A stretch of DNA of 62,028 nucleotides from an uncultured Lachnospiraceae bacterium (GTDB lineage Bacteria > Bacillota > Clostridia > Lachnospirales > Lachnospiraceae). The stretch is taken from the NCBI GenBank assembly GCA_902766825.1, contig CACXFB010000080.1, positions 1-62,028 of the forward strand, given 5' to 3'. Position 1 is the stretch's first letter. Each line of letters begins with the position of its first letter. The position numbers and the translations under genes were made by a program. Under the pieces are notes generated by a model. It was given only the letters and a program-made list of their open reading frames with translations. It was not told the origin of the DNA and ran no database searches. Positions 44,818 to 54,649 of this stretch are shown piece after piece.

Positions 44818-46473
44818 CTATATATATCCCTTTTCTTTTTTGTATTCGCTTACATTCGTCTCAAGAACTGCCTTTCTAAGCGGAAGGATTCTTCCCGGTG
44901 ATACCGACAGCTCATCAAAGCCCATTGCCAGGAATTCTTTTGTCAGTGATAAATCCGATCCGAGCTCACCACATATTCCGGCCCAGGCACCGCCTTTGTG
45001 CGCACCGTCAACTATCATTTTAAGCATCTTTAGTATAGCCGGATGATGCGAATCGTAGAACTCATCAAGCGTCTGGTTCTGACGATCTATTGCAAGCGTG
45101 TACTGGGTAAGATCATTTGTTCCTACTGAGAAGAAATCCACCTCTTTTGCGAGGTCCTCGGCTATCATTACCGCTGCAGGTGTCTCAATCATTACACCGA
45201 GCTCAATGTCTTTGTCGTATGCAAGTCCTTCATTATCAAGCTCTTCTTTTACGGCAGCAACTATTTCCTTGATTTTCTTTACCTCACCTACGGAAATGAT
45301 CATCGGGAACATAATTGCTGCTTTTCCATATGCAGATGCACGCAAAATTGCACGAAGCTGCGTCTTAAATATTTCCGGTCTTGTAAGACATATTCTTATT
45401 GCTCTAAGTCCAAGTGCAGGGTTTTCTTCCTTTGGAAGTTCAAAATAATCCGCCTGTTTGTCGGCACCGATATCAAGCGTTCTTATGATAACTTTTTTAC
45501 CCGCCATGGTCTGGACAACCTGTTTGTATATTGCAAACTGCTCTTCTTCCGTCGGATAATCATCAGAACCCAGGTAAATGAATTCAGAGCGGAAAAGTCC
45601 TATTCCCCCGGCATCATTTTTAAGAACCAGCGCCAGGTCTTTTGTGTTACCTATGTTTGCATAAATGTTTATGCGCTGTCCGTCAAGAGTAACGTTATCC
45701 TTGCCCTTTAACAACTCCAAAAGAGCCTTCTTCTCCTGCTCTTTTGCCGCAATCTTTTTCTTTTCCTCCAAAACCTGAGGCTCCGGGTTGATATAAACCT
45801 TTCCTTCAAAGCCATCAACTACCGCCAATTGTCCGTCCATCTCATCCGTCAAAGGAATGTCGCAGCCTATAATGGCTGGTATATTCATCGTCTTTGCCAA
45901 AATGGATGTATGTGAATTAGCAGAGCCGTGTACGGTGACAAATGATAATATCTTGTCTTTATCCATCTGCACAGTCTCCGACGGCGCAAGGTCGTCTGCC
46001 ACCACTATGACAGGCTCATCGCTTTCTACACCACCATCGCCTGCGCCCATAAGACAGTTAATGATTCTCTCGGTAATGTCTTTGATATCAGCCGCGCGTC
46101 CTCTGAAATATTCATCATCCATGTCTAAAAACATCTGGCGGAAATTATCTCCGGTCTTTGCAACAGCATACTCAGCATTTACGCATTCCGTATTGATTAT
46201 GTTCTCAACAGAATCGATGTAATCGCCGTCTTCAACCATAAACTGGTGTGCTTCAAATATTTCCGCACTTGCTTCGCCAACTTCCTTTACCGCCTTGTCG
46301 TATAAAGCCTGAAGCTGGGCGGCTGCCATCTGTCTTGCATCCTCATACCTTTTTATCTGAGCAGCGCTGTCTGTTACCTTCTCTCTTTTAACCATCTGCT
46401 CTTTTTTCTTATACACGGAAAGCTTTCCTATAGCGACTCCTTCAAATACGGCTTTTCCCTCTAATACTATCAT
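44818..46473 (-). CDS. ptsI: PTS enzyme I
   Basis: The N-terminal half has GSANSHTSILAKT with the phospho-His; the C-terminal half has the PEP-binding segments AIMFPMIISV and GVMIETPAAVMIA, and DLTQYTLAIDR. At 551 aa it is normal for the family. ATG 46473 with GGAGGTTTTGCGT is the real start; TTG 46479 has no site. It passes phosphate from PEP to HPr. It sits after ptsH inside the fructose operon, so fructose may raise general PTS capacity. Confidence 0.95.
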   Translation of the reverse strand: MIVLEGKAVFEGVAIGKLSVYKKKEQMVKREKVTDSAAQIKRYEDARQMAAAQLQALYDKAVKEVGEASAEIFEAHQFMVEDGDYIDSVENIINTECVNAEYAVAKTGDNFRQMFLDMDDEYFRGRAADIKDITERIINCLMGAGDGGVESDEPVIVVADDLAPSETVQMDKDKILSFVTVHGSANSHTSILAKTMNIPAIIGCDIPLTDEMDGQLAVVDGFEGKVYINPEPQVLEEKKKIAAKEQEKKALLELLKGKDNVTLDGQRINIYANIGNTKDLALVLKNDAGGIGLFRSEFIYLGSDDYPTEEEQFAIYKQVVQTMAGKKVIIRTLDIGADKQADYFELPKEENPALGLRAIRICLTRPEIFKTQLRAILRASAYGKAAIMFPMIISVGEVKKIKEIVAAVKEELDNEGLAYDKDIELGVMIETPAAVMIAEDLAKEVDFFSVGTNDLTQYTLAIDRQNQTLDEFYDSHHPAILKMLKMIVDGAHKGGAWAGICGELGSDLSLTKEFLAMGFDELSVSPGRILPLRKAVLETNVSEYKKEKGYI

Positions 46474-46500
46474 ACGCAAAACCTCCGTTTTTTGACTTTA

Positions 46501-46758
46501 TTACAGGTTTGCTTCAATAAATTCTTTTACTGCTGCCATCTCTGCCTCTTCATCAGGTCCGTCAAATGAGAATTTTACGGTATCACCCTGTTTTGCGCCA
46601 AGTGACATTATTCCCATAACGCCTTTAAATGGTACTTCTTTATCTCCTTTTGCAACCCTTACGACCGACTGATAATTCTTTGTCATCTTAAAAAGATCTG
46701 TTGCAGGTCTTGCATGTATTCCATGAACGTCCTTAATTGTGTACTCAAAATTTACCAT
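46501..46758 (-). CDS. ptsH: HPr phosphocarrier lacking the regulatory serine
   Basis: HARPATDLFKM contains the active-site His15. The region normally KSIMGVMSLG reads KGVMGIMSLG: the serine phosphorylated by HPr kinase (Ser46 in Bacillus) is glycine, codon GGC. All other HPr features and the 85-aa length are intact. It can therefore work in sugar transport but not in serine-phosphate-dependent catabolite control, as in FPr-like proteins. Another HPr elsewhere in the genome is expected. Confidence 0.95.
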   Translation of the reverse strand: MVNFEYTIKDVHGIHARPATDLFKMTKNYQSVVRVAKGDKEVPFKGVMGIMSLGAKQGDTVKFSFDGPDEEAEMAAVKEFIEANL

Positions 46759-46781
46759 AACTAGTTACCTCCTTTGAATTT

Positions 46782-48866
46782 TTACTGTTCTACCGGCTTC
46801 TTTAAAAGGCCTAACATTACACATGTTACAGCCGAACCAATCAGCCATGAAAGTATATAAAGCAACGGATTTCCTACTGTCGCAAATACGAAGAGTCCGC
46901 CATGCGGTGCCATAAGTGTGCATTTAAACAATGCTGCCAAAAATCCTGCGATACCTGCTCCGACCATTGTACATGGTATTACATGAAGAGGATCTGCTGC
47001 CGCAAATGGGATGGCTCCTTCTGTTATAAATGATGCACCCATTACTACATTTGATATTGCCGAACCCCGCTCCGCCTTTGTAAATTTCTTTGGGAATATC
47101 CAGCACGCAAGTGCTATTCCTACAGGTGGAACCATACCACCTACCATGATTGATGCCATTGATACATAACATGCCACAACTTTAGGGTCTGAACTGCTCA
47201 TTCCCTGATCAAGATACGTTGCCGCATTTGCAAGCATTCCTACACCAAACACATATGCAGCCTTATTTATCGGTCCACCCATATCTATTGCCATCATAGC
47301 TCCAAGAATCAGTCCTAATACGGTGAGCATTCCTGCATCAGAGATAGATGTAAGCATTTTTGAAAGTCCTGTATTGGCAAGTCCTATAAGCGGATTAAAG
47401 ATAAAGCACATTATAATTCCTTCAAGGAATATACCGACAAGCGGATAAATAAGTGTAGGCTTTAATCCATCAAGTGCCTGTGGAAGGTTTGCACATATTT
47501 TCTGAAGTCCGAGAACCAGAAAACCTGCAAGGAAACCTGCTGCTATACCGCCTAAAAATCCTGACACGGTATTGCCGCCGTTTGACTGCTGGAACGCGAA
47601 CTTCGTAAGGAATTTGCCAAATGCGCCTATTCCTTTTCCGTCAATCATCGTTCCACCGGCAAAAGTGTATCCTTCAAGTGCAGCATTTCCGCTGGCGGCT
47701 AACATACCACCTACAAATCCGACTGCAAGTCCCGGTCTGTCAGCTATTGCGTATGCAATATATCCTGCAAGGACAGGAACCATAAGTCCCATTGCAAGTC
47801 CGCCAATGTATTTAAGCAGTGCCGCAAGCGGTGTTATACTTCCAAAGTCACCGCCACCTGATGAACCATATCCGGCTACCGTATCAATAAGAAATGCTAT
47901 TGCAACCAGTATACCGCCGCCTATAACGAAAGGAAGCATATGCGATACGCCGTTCATGAGCCATGTATAAATCTTATGTCCTGCGCCGCCTTTTTCATCT
48001 TTTCCACTGTCAGTTGCATCTTCTGAGGTGTCTCCTGCAAATACCGGAGCACTTCCTTCTTTTACAATCTCCATAATCTCGTCTGCTTTGTTGATGCCGT
48101 CCGCAACTTTACGCTGGATAAGTTTCTTTCCTTTAAATCTGTCCATAGGAACTTTTGCATCTGCCGTGACAACAACACAATCGGCAGCCTCAATATCCTC
48201 GGCTGTAAGCACATTTTTAGCTCCGGAAGAACCTCTTGTCTCTATTTTTATCTTAATGCCGGCTTTTGATGCCGCTTTTTCAAGTCCCTCAGCAGCCATA
48301 TACGTGTGAGCAATACCTGTCGGACAGGAGGTTACTGCAACAACCTTAAGTCCGTCCGATGTATCATCTGCTATGGACGTATCCGCAAGACTTTCATCAA
48401 CACTACCTCGCTCTTCATCAGCCTTATCAATTATGTCAAGAAATTCATCAACATCTTCTGCATTAATAAGATTGTTTCTGAAATCCTCATCCATAAGCAT
48501 CATTGAAAGCTTTGAAAGCACATCAAGATGCACATTATCCTGTGTGTCAGGAGCTGCTATAAGAAAGAGAATATTTACCGGCTCATCATCAAGTGCTTCG
48601 TAATCAACTCCGTCTTTGATAATCATAGCTGCAAGTCCCGGCTTTTCTACACAGTCGCCTTTTCCATGTGGGATAGCTATACCTTCGCCAACACCGGTCG
48701 TGCTCTCTTCTTCTCTTGCATAAACAAGCTTTTTGTAAGCTTCTTTATCCTTTATTTTTCCGCCGGCTGCCATAAGGTCTACCGCCATATCAAGCGTCTC
48801 ACTCTTGGTTTTAGGTGCCGCTGTAAGGCTTATACTTTTCTTATCAAGAAGTTCAGTAATCCTCAT
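46782..48866 (-). CDS. fruA: Fructose-specific PTS enzyme IIABC
   Basis: IIA comes first (AIPHGKGDCVEKP with the active His), then IIB (TSCPTGIAHTYMAAEGLEKAA with the active Cys), a flexible acidic linker (residues about 265-295) and a large membrane IIC domain with about ten hydrophobic spans. It is 694 aa. It transports fructose and phosphorylates it at C1. The gene is 14 bp after fruK and precedes ptsH. Confidence 0.95.
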   Translation of the reverse strand: MRITELLDKKSISLTAAPKTKSETLDMAVDLMAAGGKIKDKEAYKKLVYAREEESTTGVGEGIAIPHGKGDCVEKPGLAAMIIKDGVDYEALDDEPVNILFLIAAPDTQDNVHLDVLSKLSMMLMDEDFRNNLINAEDVDEFLDIIDKADEERGSVDESLADTSIADDTSDGLKVVAVTSCPTGIAHTYMAAEGLEKAASKAGIKIKIETRGSSGAKNVLTAEDIEAADCVVVTADAKVPMDRFKGKKLIQRKVADGINKADEIMEIVKEGSAPVFAGDTSEDATDSGKDEKGGAGHKIYTWLMNGVSHMLPFVIGGGILVAIAFLIDTVAGYGSSGGGDFGSITPLAALLKYIGGLAMGLMVPVLAGYIAYAIADRPGLAVGFVGGMLAASGNAALEGYTFAGGTMIDGKGIGAFGKFLTKFAFQQSNGGNTVSGFLGGIAAGFLAGFLVLGLQKICANLPQALDGLKPTLIYPLVGIFLEGIIMCFIFNPLIGLANTGLSKMLTSISDAGMLTVLGLILGAMMAIDMGGPINKAAYVFGVGMLANAATYLDQGMSSSDPKVVACYVSMASIMVGGMVPPVGIALACWIFPKKFTKAERGSAISNVVMGASFITEGAIPFAAADPLHVIPCTMVGAGIAGFLAALFKCTLMAPHGGLFVFATVGNPLLYILSWLIGSAVTCVMLGLLKKPVEQ

Positions 48867-48880
48867 GGTATTCCTCCTTT

Positions 48881-49786
48881 CTACTCTACCGTTGCAAACA
48901 CTTTTTCAACTTCTTCCTTTGTAGCAAGGTACTCCGAAAATGCGCTTGCCGAGCCGGTGCTAAGTCCCATCTTAAATGCATACAGCAAATCCTGCCTGCT
49001 AAGATAACCGGCAATAAAACCTGCTACCATTGAATCACCTGCTCCCACTGCGTTGACAAGCTTTCCTTTTGGAGCCTCTCTAAGATATATTTCACCGTCA
49101 GAGCCTGCAAAAACAGCTCCTTTACCTGCCATGGAAACAATCACATTCTGTGCTCCCATTTCCAAAAGCTTTTTCGCATATGGAACGACACTTTCTTTTG
49201 TTGTAAGCGTGACACCAAATATTTCTCCGAGCTCATGATTGTTAGGTTTGATGAGAAACGGCTTATATTTAAGCACATTCATAAGCAACTGCCTTGTCGC
49301 ATCCACAACAATCTTTATTCCTCGTCCTTTAAGCCTTTCCATAATGTCACTGTATATGGTCTGTGATATACTCTTTGGGATACTTCCGGCAAGCACCAGC
49401 ATGTCCCCTTCCTTTATCATATCCAGTTTCTCATAGAAAATTCTCATGGCATCCTCTGAAATATCAGGTCCTGCTCCGTTAATTTCTGTTCCTTCTATGG
49501 ATTTAAGCTTAAGATTTATCCTCGAGTTACCGTAAGGAAGTTTTATCTCCTGAGCGTTTATCCCGCTCTCCTTTACTCTTCTTGTAATCTCTTCTCCAAG
49601 CAGCCCTGCCGAAAAATATATGGCAGTGTTGTCAATTCCAAGATTACTGAGTACTGTGGATACATTTATACCCTTTCCTCCCGGAAGTATCATTTCAGAC
49701 GTCGTCCTGTTGGTAACGCCAAGCTTAAAATCATCTACAGTCACGATATAATCCAACGAAGGATTGAAGGTTACCGTATAAACCAC
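48881..49786 (-). CDS. fruK: 1-phosphofructokinase
   Basis: The PfkB fold is shown by LPGGKGINVSTVLSNLG near the N-terminus and NAVGAGDSMVAGFIAGY, with the catalytic Asp, near residue 250. It is 301 aa. It converts fructose-1-phosphate to the 1,6-bisphosphate in the cytosol and starts the fructose operon, with GGAGG before the ATG. Confidence 0.95.
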   Translation of the reverse strand: MVYTVTFNPSLDYIVTVDDFKLGVTNRTTSEMILPGGKGINVSTVLSNLGIDNTAIYFSAGLLGEEITRRVKESGINAQEIKLPYGNSRINLKLKSIEGTEINGAGPDISEDAMRIFYEKLDMIKEGDMLVLAGSIPKSISQTIYSDIMERLKGRGIKIVVDATRQLLMNVLKYKPFLIKPNNHELGEIFGVTLTTKESVVPYAKKLLEMGAQNVIVSMAGKGAVFAGSDGEIYLREAPKGKLVNAVGAGDSMVAGFIAGYLSRQDLLYAFKMGLSTGSASAFSEYLATKEEVEKVFATVE

Positions 49787-49875
49787 AATTACAGCCTCCT
49801 TTCCCCTGTTTCACCCATTAGCTCACAAACTTGTACCCTTAGTATATAGGCATACTCAGTCAACTTCAATCAACA

Positions 49876-49950
49876 TTGTGCATATACTTATTTAATTTTA
49901 TTGTGCATTTTGTACATTTTATATATTTTATCACATTCTTTTTTGTGCAT
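49876..49950. promoter_or_regulatory. Three TTGTGCAT direct repeats upstream of fruK
   Basis: The octamer occurs at 49876, 49901 and 49943 in an AT-rich stretch. DeoR-family regulators bind repeated sites near promoters, and the operon encodes one, so these are candidate operators. The 240-bp spacer contains no gene. Confidence 0.45.
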
Positions 49951-49954
49951 CTTG

Positions 49955-49985
49955 AAAGTCGGTCATAAAAAAAGTGACCGACTTT
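49955..49985 (-). terminator. Terminator after sdpI-like gene
   Basis: AAAGTCGGTCA and TGACCGACTTT form an 11-bp stem with an A/T-rich loop, 42 bp after the SdpI-type gene. The stem is almost symmetric, so it could work both ways. Confidence 0.75.
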
Positions 49986-50026
49986 TACAAAATCGATCAC
50001 CTTTTACATTTTTATTCTTTATATAC

Positions 50027-50716
50027 TTACTGTGACGCTATTTCTTCCACATAAACTTTATGTGCGTAAATTAATATAATAATCATTGACAAAGTTATTA
50101 AACCGATTGTCGCTATTGTTGCACCTGTAAAGTTCAAAAAAGCTGATGTCAATATAATCAAAATACCTGTTACTATACTTACTATTGCTCCAAAATGATT
50201 ACTTTTCCTCCATGTATTGTCATTATACATGCTCCAGCTCACTCTGACACCTATTGCACTGTTGATACGTGTCTTGGTCATGAAATTTCCCATTATTATC
50301 ATTACCACGCCGATTGAAATATAGCTTATTTTTCCCATATCCGAAGACACATTGCGCAAACTGTCTTTCCCGGTGTTAAATGCAGTATATAAAATATATC
50401 CTTGCATCACAGTAAACATAGCAGCTGTTAATACTCCGGCTATTCCAATAACTTTCGCATTTGACCTGGCACTTTCCCGGTCTTTTTCCTCCACGCCGTT
50501 TTGTGCTTTCTTCTCAAAATAGCCTATTAACAAATGCATCATCAGTGAAGTAATAATAATTATCAGTGGAAGCACAAGCGTCTCGTACTTTGATCCCCAT
50601 CTGTCAATACTTCCGTCCATCCCAAAGTGCATAGGGACTTTTTCCTGCAAAAACTGAATCACTATTGCTGTACCTGCCAAAGAAATAAATGATATTATCC
50701 ACATGATTTTCTTCAT
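50027..50716 (-). CDS. SdpI-family membrane protein
   Basis: The start at 50716 has GGAGGTGGC upstream; it overlaps the ArsR-type gene by 4 bp. About six spans, with an N-terminal DUF1648 part (VPMHFGMDGSIDRWG) and a C-terminal SdpI domain (IGVRVSWSMYNDNTWRKSNHFG). SdpI of Bacillus gives immunity to a cannibalism toxin and sequesters its repressor at the membrane. The toxin gene is not present here. Confidence 0.9.
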   Translation of the reverse strand: MKKIMWIISFISLAGTAIVIQFLQEKVPMHFGMDGSIDRWGSKYETLVLPLIIIITSLMMHLLIGYFEKKAQNGVEEKDRESARSNAKVIGIAGVLTAAMFTVMQGYILYTAFNTGKDSLRNVSSDMGKISYISIGVVMIIMGNFMTKTRINSAIGVRVSWSMYNDNTWRKSNHFGAIVSIVTGILIILTSAFLNFTGATIATIGLITLSMIIILIYAHKVYVEEIASQ

Positions 50717-50982
50717 TTTTCGCCACCTCCAAATTGTCCTATCCATAAAATAAGCTCTTCAAACACAGATGTGTTAATCTCGTAATAAATAAAATTCTTT
50801 TCCTTATATTCGAGAACAAGATCCGCATTCTTAAGCAACTTAAGGTGATATGACAATGCAGCCGGTGTAATATCAAGTCGCTTGGCAATGTCACCGGCAT
50901 TCATCCTACCATTCTTTAGCATTACGAGTATTTCTCTTCTCTGCTCATCAGATAGAACTTTAAAAATATTTGTATCACCCAT
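50713..50982 (-). CDS. ArsR-family repressor paired with SdpI
   Basis: This 89-aa winged-helix protein (MNAGDIAKRLDITPAALSYHL) has no metal-binding Cys pair. The conserved SdpR-SdpI gene order suggests autorepression lifted when SdpI binds the repressor. Confidence 0.9.
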   Translation of the reverse strand: MGDTNIFKVLSDEQRREILVMLKNGRMNAGDIAKRLDITPAALSYHLKLLKNADLVLEYKEKNFIYYEINTSVFEELILWIGQFGGGEK

Positions 50983-51066
50983 ACTGTACCTTCTTCCTGA
51001 ATCTATTTAAAAATATTTTTAAATTGTAATTATATTATAAGCGCGTGGATAAATATTGTCAATAGG

Positions 51067-51093
51067 TGAAACGGGGGACGGTTCCTCGTTTCA
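51067..51093. repeat. REP-type palindrome, copy 1
   Basis: TGAAACGGGGGACGGTTC followed by CTCGTTTCA folds into an 11-bp stem with a 3-nt loop, allowing two G-U pairs. It ends one base before the stop codon of the SUKH-LRR gene. The same sequence recurs at 56632-56737 and, inverted, at 58124-58150. Confidence 0.8.
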
Positions 51094-52584
51094 TCATTTT
51101 TTCTCAACCATAGAAAAACTTGTAATATTCAAACCATACGCCTCAAGTTCTGGTACAATCTTATCATCGACTAAATCCATAGTTACATTAGCATCACCAA
51201 ATACGACAATCGAGTTAAGCTTTGAGCCCTTGAAGACTTCGTATTTGCCATTGTTTGTGTAACAAAACCCTGCCTTGACTATGCTTGGCACATCTTTATA
51301 CAACATTAAATCCTTTACCGGATATTTAAACTCCTTAAGCTTTGCCATGGAACTGATTGCGCTAAGTCCATCCTCATTTTGGGCAGGCTGTAATAGCTCA
51401 AATTCCTCAAGTTTATTTAATTTATAAAGGAACTCTAAATTCTCAAGTTGGGAACATTTAATTTGCAATGTCTTTAATCTGCAAAGCTTTGATAAGACCT
51501 CACAAACATCTGGATAATCTCCTTCAATTGAAAGAGCGGTTAATCCCTTAAACTCACCCAGCTCATGAAAATTTATATTTTCTAAATCTCGAATTGACAA
51601 TTCCTTAATACTGGATGACTGTGCAAGTTTTTTCAAATCGATAAATTCCTTTATACCTCCAAGTGACAAACGCTTAAGCTTAGGTGCATCTGCTAATACT
51701 GCCACATTGCAACCCGGGATTGTACATCCTATCAAATACAGAGTAGTAAGGTTCTTAATCTTTGCAATGGATTCAAAATCACGAAGCTCACAATTATGTA
51801 TTATAAGTTCCCTAACATTATCCATATATTCAAAAGGTTTGCAGCTAAGCTTCTGCGGATTGTTCATTATTCTAAAACTGCTGCCTGTCAGCTTTGAAAT
51901 ACTCCTGCTTGATACCGTACTTTTTCCGTCCTTAACTTTCAATTGTTTTTCAAACATCTTAAGCCAGAAATCATCCTCCAAAACTATATCAACATTTTGA
52001 ATATTCTCATCTATAACGGCATATTCTTTTACCTGATTAAAAAAGTGCCCTGTAAACTCGCTGACAATAGCCTTATCTTCCATTGCTTCAACAATCAGTT
52101 TTCCATCTGCAACAAGCTTTGCAATCTTCTCAAAAAACGAATCGAAACTGTTCGCAAATAAATATGCCGTATCCTCTTCCATATCAAGTCCGATTATTTG
52201 CCCAACTACTCCACCTTTAGCAGGCGAAAGATCTATGGCAAGAAAACAATCTGAACCGTCAAACGCAAATGGAATCCATTTATTCTTTGGAACCGGTTTA
52301 TCTGATATTGCTTGTGTACCTACTGCGTCAAACTCTATTCCTGATTTCTTTAGAAAATCAAACTCTTCAATTACCCTATTTAGAGGCAGCAACTCAAATC
52401 CTGCTGCAAATCCTTCCAGGTTTGCCTCTCCATCATACTTTTTGTAAAACCTTGCAAATGATTCCGGAAACTCCGCCTTTACTTTTTTCTCAAGTTTTTC
52501 GAAGTCTGCCTCATTTTCGTTGATTCTCAAAGGTTCTGAAACTTCACATTTCTTATTTACTGCTTCCAAATACTTTTCAACCAC
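51094..52584 (-). CDS. SUKH (SMI1/KNR4) protein with leucine-rich repeats
   Basis: Residues about 20-165 form a SUKH domain (FPESFARFYKKYDGE, WIPFAFDG, CFLAIDLSP, GQIIGL), a fold used widely as immunity to bacterial toxins. Residues about 215-470 hold irregular leucine-rich repeats (LTTLYLIGC, LKRLSLGG, IKELSIRDL, LTALSIEGD). It is 496 aa and has no signal peptide. It is 11 bp after the RloB gene on the same strand. The LRR tail may recognise a toxin or target; this is inference. Confidence 0.82.
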   Translation of the reverse strand: MVEKYLEAVNKKCEVSEPLRINENEADFEKLEKKVKAEFPESFARFYKKYDGEANLEGFAAGFELLPLNRVIEEFDFLKKSGIEFDAVGTQAISDKPVPKNKWIPFAFDGSDCFLAIDLSPAKGGVVGQIIGLDMEEDTAYLFANSFDSFFEKIAKLVADGKLIVEAMEDKAIVSEFTGHFFNQVKEYAVIDENIQNVDIVLEDDFWLKMFEKQLKVKDGKSTVSSRSISKLTGSSFRIMNNPQKLSCKPFEYMDNVRELIIHNCELRDFESIAKIKNLTTLYLIGCTIPGCNVAVLADAPKLKRLSLGGIKEFIDLKKLAQSSSIKELSIRDLENINFHELGEFKGLTALSIEGDYPDVCEVLSKLCRLKTLQIKCSQLENLEFLYKLNKLEEFELLQPAQNEDGLSAISSMAKLKEFKYPVKDLMLYKDVPSIVKAGFCYTNNGKYEVFKGSKLNSIVVFGDANVTMDLVDDKIVPELEAYGLNITSFSMVEKK

Positions 52585-52595
52585 TTTTCTTCCTC

Positions 52596-53291
52596 CTACG
52601 GTCTATCCCCAATTATCCCTTCAATAATACTTGCAATATTACTAGACACTACCCCTTTTACATTATGTATATCCTGATTAATCAATTTCTCTTGTTCTAT
52701 AGCAACAAATACATTCTCTGCAAGATTACCTATCTTGCTGTTCGTCTTTGAATTCATTCCCGTAGCATCTAACAACATGTTATATGCATGCCTGTATCTA
52801 TTCTTTTCATCAAGTTCAAAGAACTTATCATTTTTATCCTTAATATACTTTTCAAAGGCTCCTTCAATATGCATCAATAAAAACACTTCAAATCCGGGAT
52901 TAGTAATTCCAATAATGTTACTCTTCTCACCTTTGTTGATAAGTACCTCGTATCCTAATACCTTTTCCTCGAATATATCAGCATCAAAAATGACTATCAT
53001 TTTATCATGTTTTTTATCAAAGTCCAGAGACTCATCATCTTTCAGAGTCTCTGCAAATTCAAGCAGCTTCTTCGGATAAGAAAGATTACTATGTTCTTCT
53101 GTCTTTTCCATTAAACGAATATCAATTAATGGATGAATGTTTAAAGCCTTTCTTAAATCAACTAGCTTTCTAAAATAATATGTTTCCGTATTAGCACCTT
53201 CACAGATGAAGAAGTACTTTCTAAATGGCTCTATCTGTTCTTCTGCATCCGAGGGTCTAACATTCCAATTTGTATAAGTATGGATTGGCAT
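52596..53291 (-). CDS. RloB-like protein with TOPRIM-type motifs
   Basis: YFFICEGANTETYYF and MIVIFDADIFEE provide Glu and Asp-x-Asp metal sites, and GFEVFLLMHIE is a conserved RloB segment. It is 231 aa, 2 bp after the RloA gene. RloB and AbiLii-type proteins are the effector partners of RloA/AbiLi ATPases in phage abortive infection. Confidence 0.87.
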   Translation of the reverse strand: MPIHTYTNWNVRPSDAEEQIEPFRKYFFICEGANTETYYFRKLVDLRKALNIHPLIDIRLMEKTEEHSNLSYPKKLLEFAETLKDDESLDFDKKHDKMIVIFDADIFEEKVLGYEVLINKGEKSNIIGITNPGFEVFLLMHIEGAFEKYIKDKNDKFFELDEKNRYRHAYNMLLDATGMNSKTNSKIGNLAENVFVAIEQEKLINQDIHNVKGVVSSNIASIIEGIIGDRP

Positions 53292-53293
53292 AG

Positions 53294-54649
53294 CTACTCC
53301 TCCTTTCGGAATGAAAACTGCTTAAACACAGGAATAGCACCATATCTTCCTTCGAGATAGGCCTTACTTAATATCTTATCATACCTTTCTTTAAATCTAT
53401 CGAGAGAATAAATTATACTTGCATTATTGGCATCTCTTTCTACAAACCATATCTCATCTCTTCTAAAAAGATCCTGATCCATAATTGTATCTTCATGCGT
53501 TGTAAAAAGTAGCTGCATACGCTCGCCTCCATGAGCATCCATAAATAGTTTTAGGAAATGTTCTGTCAACTTTGGATGCAAGCTACGTTCTAATTCATCA
53601 ACTACAAACAATGTATCTTCCCTCTTTGTTAAGAGCATATCTATCAAATCAAACAAACGCTTTGTTCCATCAGATTCTTCTTCAAAGTTAAAATCAAAGA
53701 AAGATTTACCATGCTTTAATACTAAAGTTGTAATCTCCGGTTCTTCATTGCCTTCTATTTTGATGTTAAAGAATCCATCTGCAAGTCTCCAAGACATCTG
53801 TATTTTAGGCATATTTGTTGCCTGCATCTGTTTCTTTAATGACGCAAATATACCAGAAAGCACTTCTACCGGAATCATCTTACTAAGCTCATCCCGTGAA
53901 ATACCACGTGTACTAATCTGACTTATGCCTGTATCAAATGTCTGAATCAATTTACTAATCTTATCTAATGATTCCTGATTATAATATGCATCAGTATTAG
54001 AGATTCCCATATTCGGATTCAATATAATAATGTTATCATTAAGCCAATCAAACACATCTCTAAAAAATTTCAGCTTTGATGTTTCTTCATATTTTTTTCC
54101 TCTATTCATTTCAGATAAAAACAACTGTCCGTCATGACCAGCAAAGTCCTCTGCATACACAGAGAAACGATTTTCTTCTGCTTTTGTCAGCTTTACCTTC
54201 TCACCCAATATTGGAGTATTTGCGCCTTCTCTTATAAATAAATTATTAGCCGAACCATCCTGCAACAATTCATATAACCACTCCTCCGTTATTCTTCTTT
54301 CACTTAAACAAACAGAAAAACCATATGCATAAAATTTATCACCTACAGTAAACTGCAATTCAAATACACTGTCTCTTCTTTTATTTGTTCTTGAATTACG
54401 GCAGAAGTCATTTGCTGAATTCACTGGAATTCCATCGTTAATAGCTGTTTTAATAAAATCAAACACCCTAAATAAATTCGACTTGCCAGAAGCATTCGCA
54501 CCATATACAACAGCATTTTTCAATAAATTAATCTGCTTAATCTTTATTTTATGATCCTTATTCCCCTGCATCTTACTAGATGAAACCATAGAAAGTTCTT
54601 CACGCTTATCAAACGACTTAAAATTCTCCACCGATACCTTTACTAACAT
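53294..54649 (-). CDS. RloA/AbiLi-like AAA ATPase
   Basis: GANASGKSNL is Walker A; LFVVDELERSLHP Walker B; LLFTTHED the H-loop. It starts at 54649 with GGAGGTGTGTGCC before it. At 451 aa it is a full AAA_15-type ATPase. It and the adjacent RloB gene form an AbiL-like abortive infection unit. Confidence 0.89.
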   Translation of the reverse strand: MLVKVSVENFKSFDKREELSMVSSSKMQGNKDHKIKIKQINLLKNAVVYGANASGKSNLFRVFDFIKTAINDGIPVNSANDFCRNSRTNKRRDSVFELQFTVGDKFYAYGFSVCLSERRITEEWLYELLQDGSANNLFIREGANTPILGEKVKLTKAEENRFSVYAEDFAGHDGQLFLSEMNRGKKYEETSKLKFFRDVFDWLNDNIIILNPNMGISNTDAYYNQESLDKISKLIQTFDTGISQISTRGISRDELSKMIPVEVLSGIFASLKKQMQATNMPKIQMSWRLADGFFNIKIEGNEEPEITTLVLKHGKSFFDFNFEEESDGTKRLFDLIDMLLTKREDTLFVVDELERSLHPKLTEHFLKLFMDAHGGERMQLLFTTHEDTIMDQDLFRRDEIWFVERDANNASIIYSLDRFKERYDKILSKAYLEGRYGAIPVFKQFSFRKEE

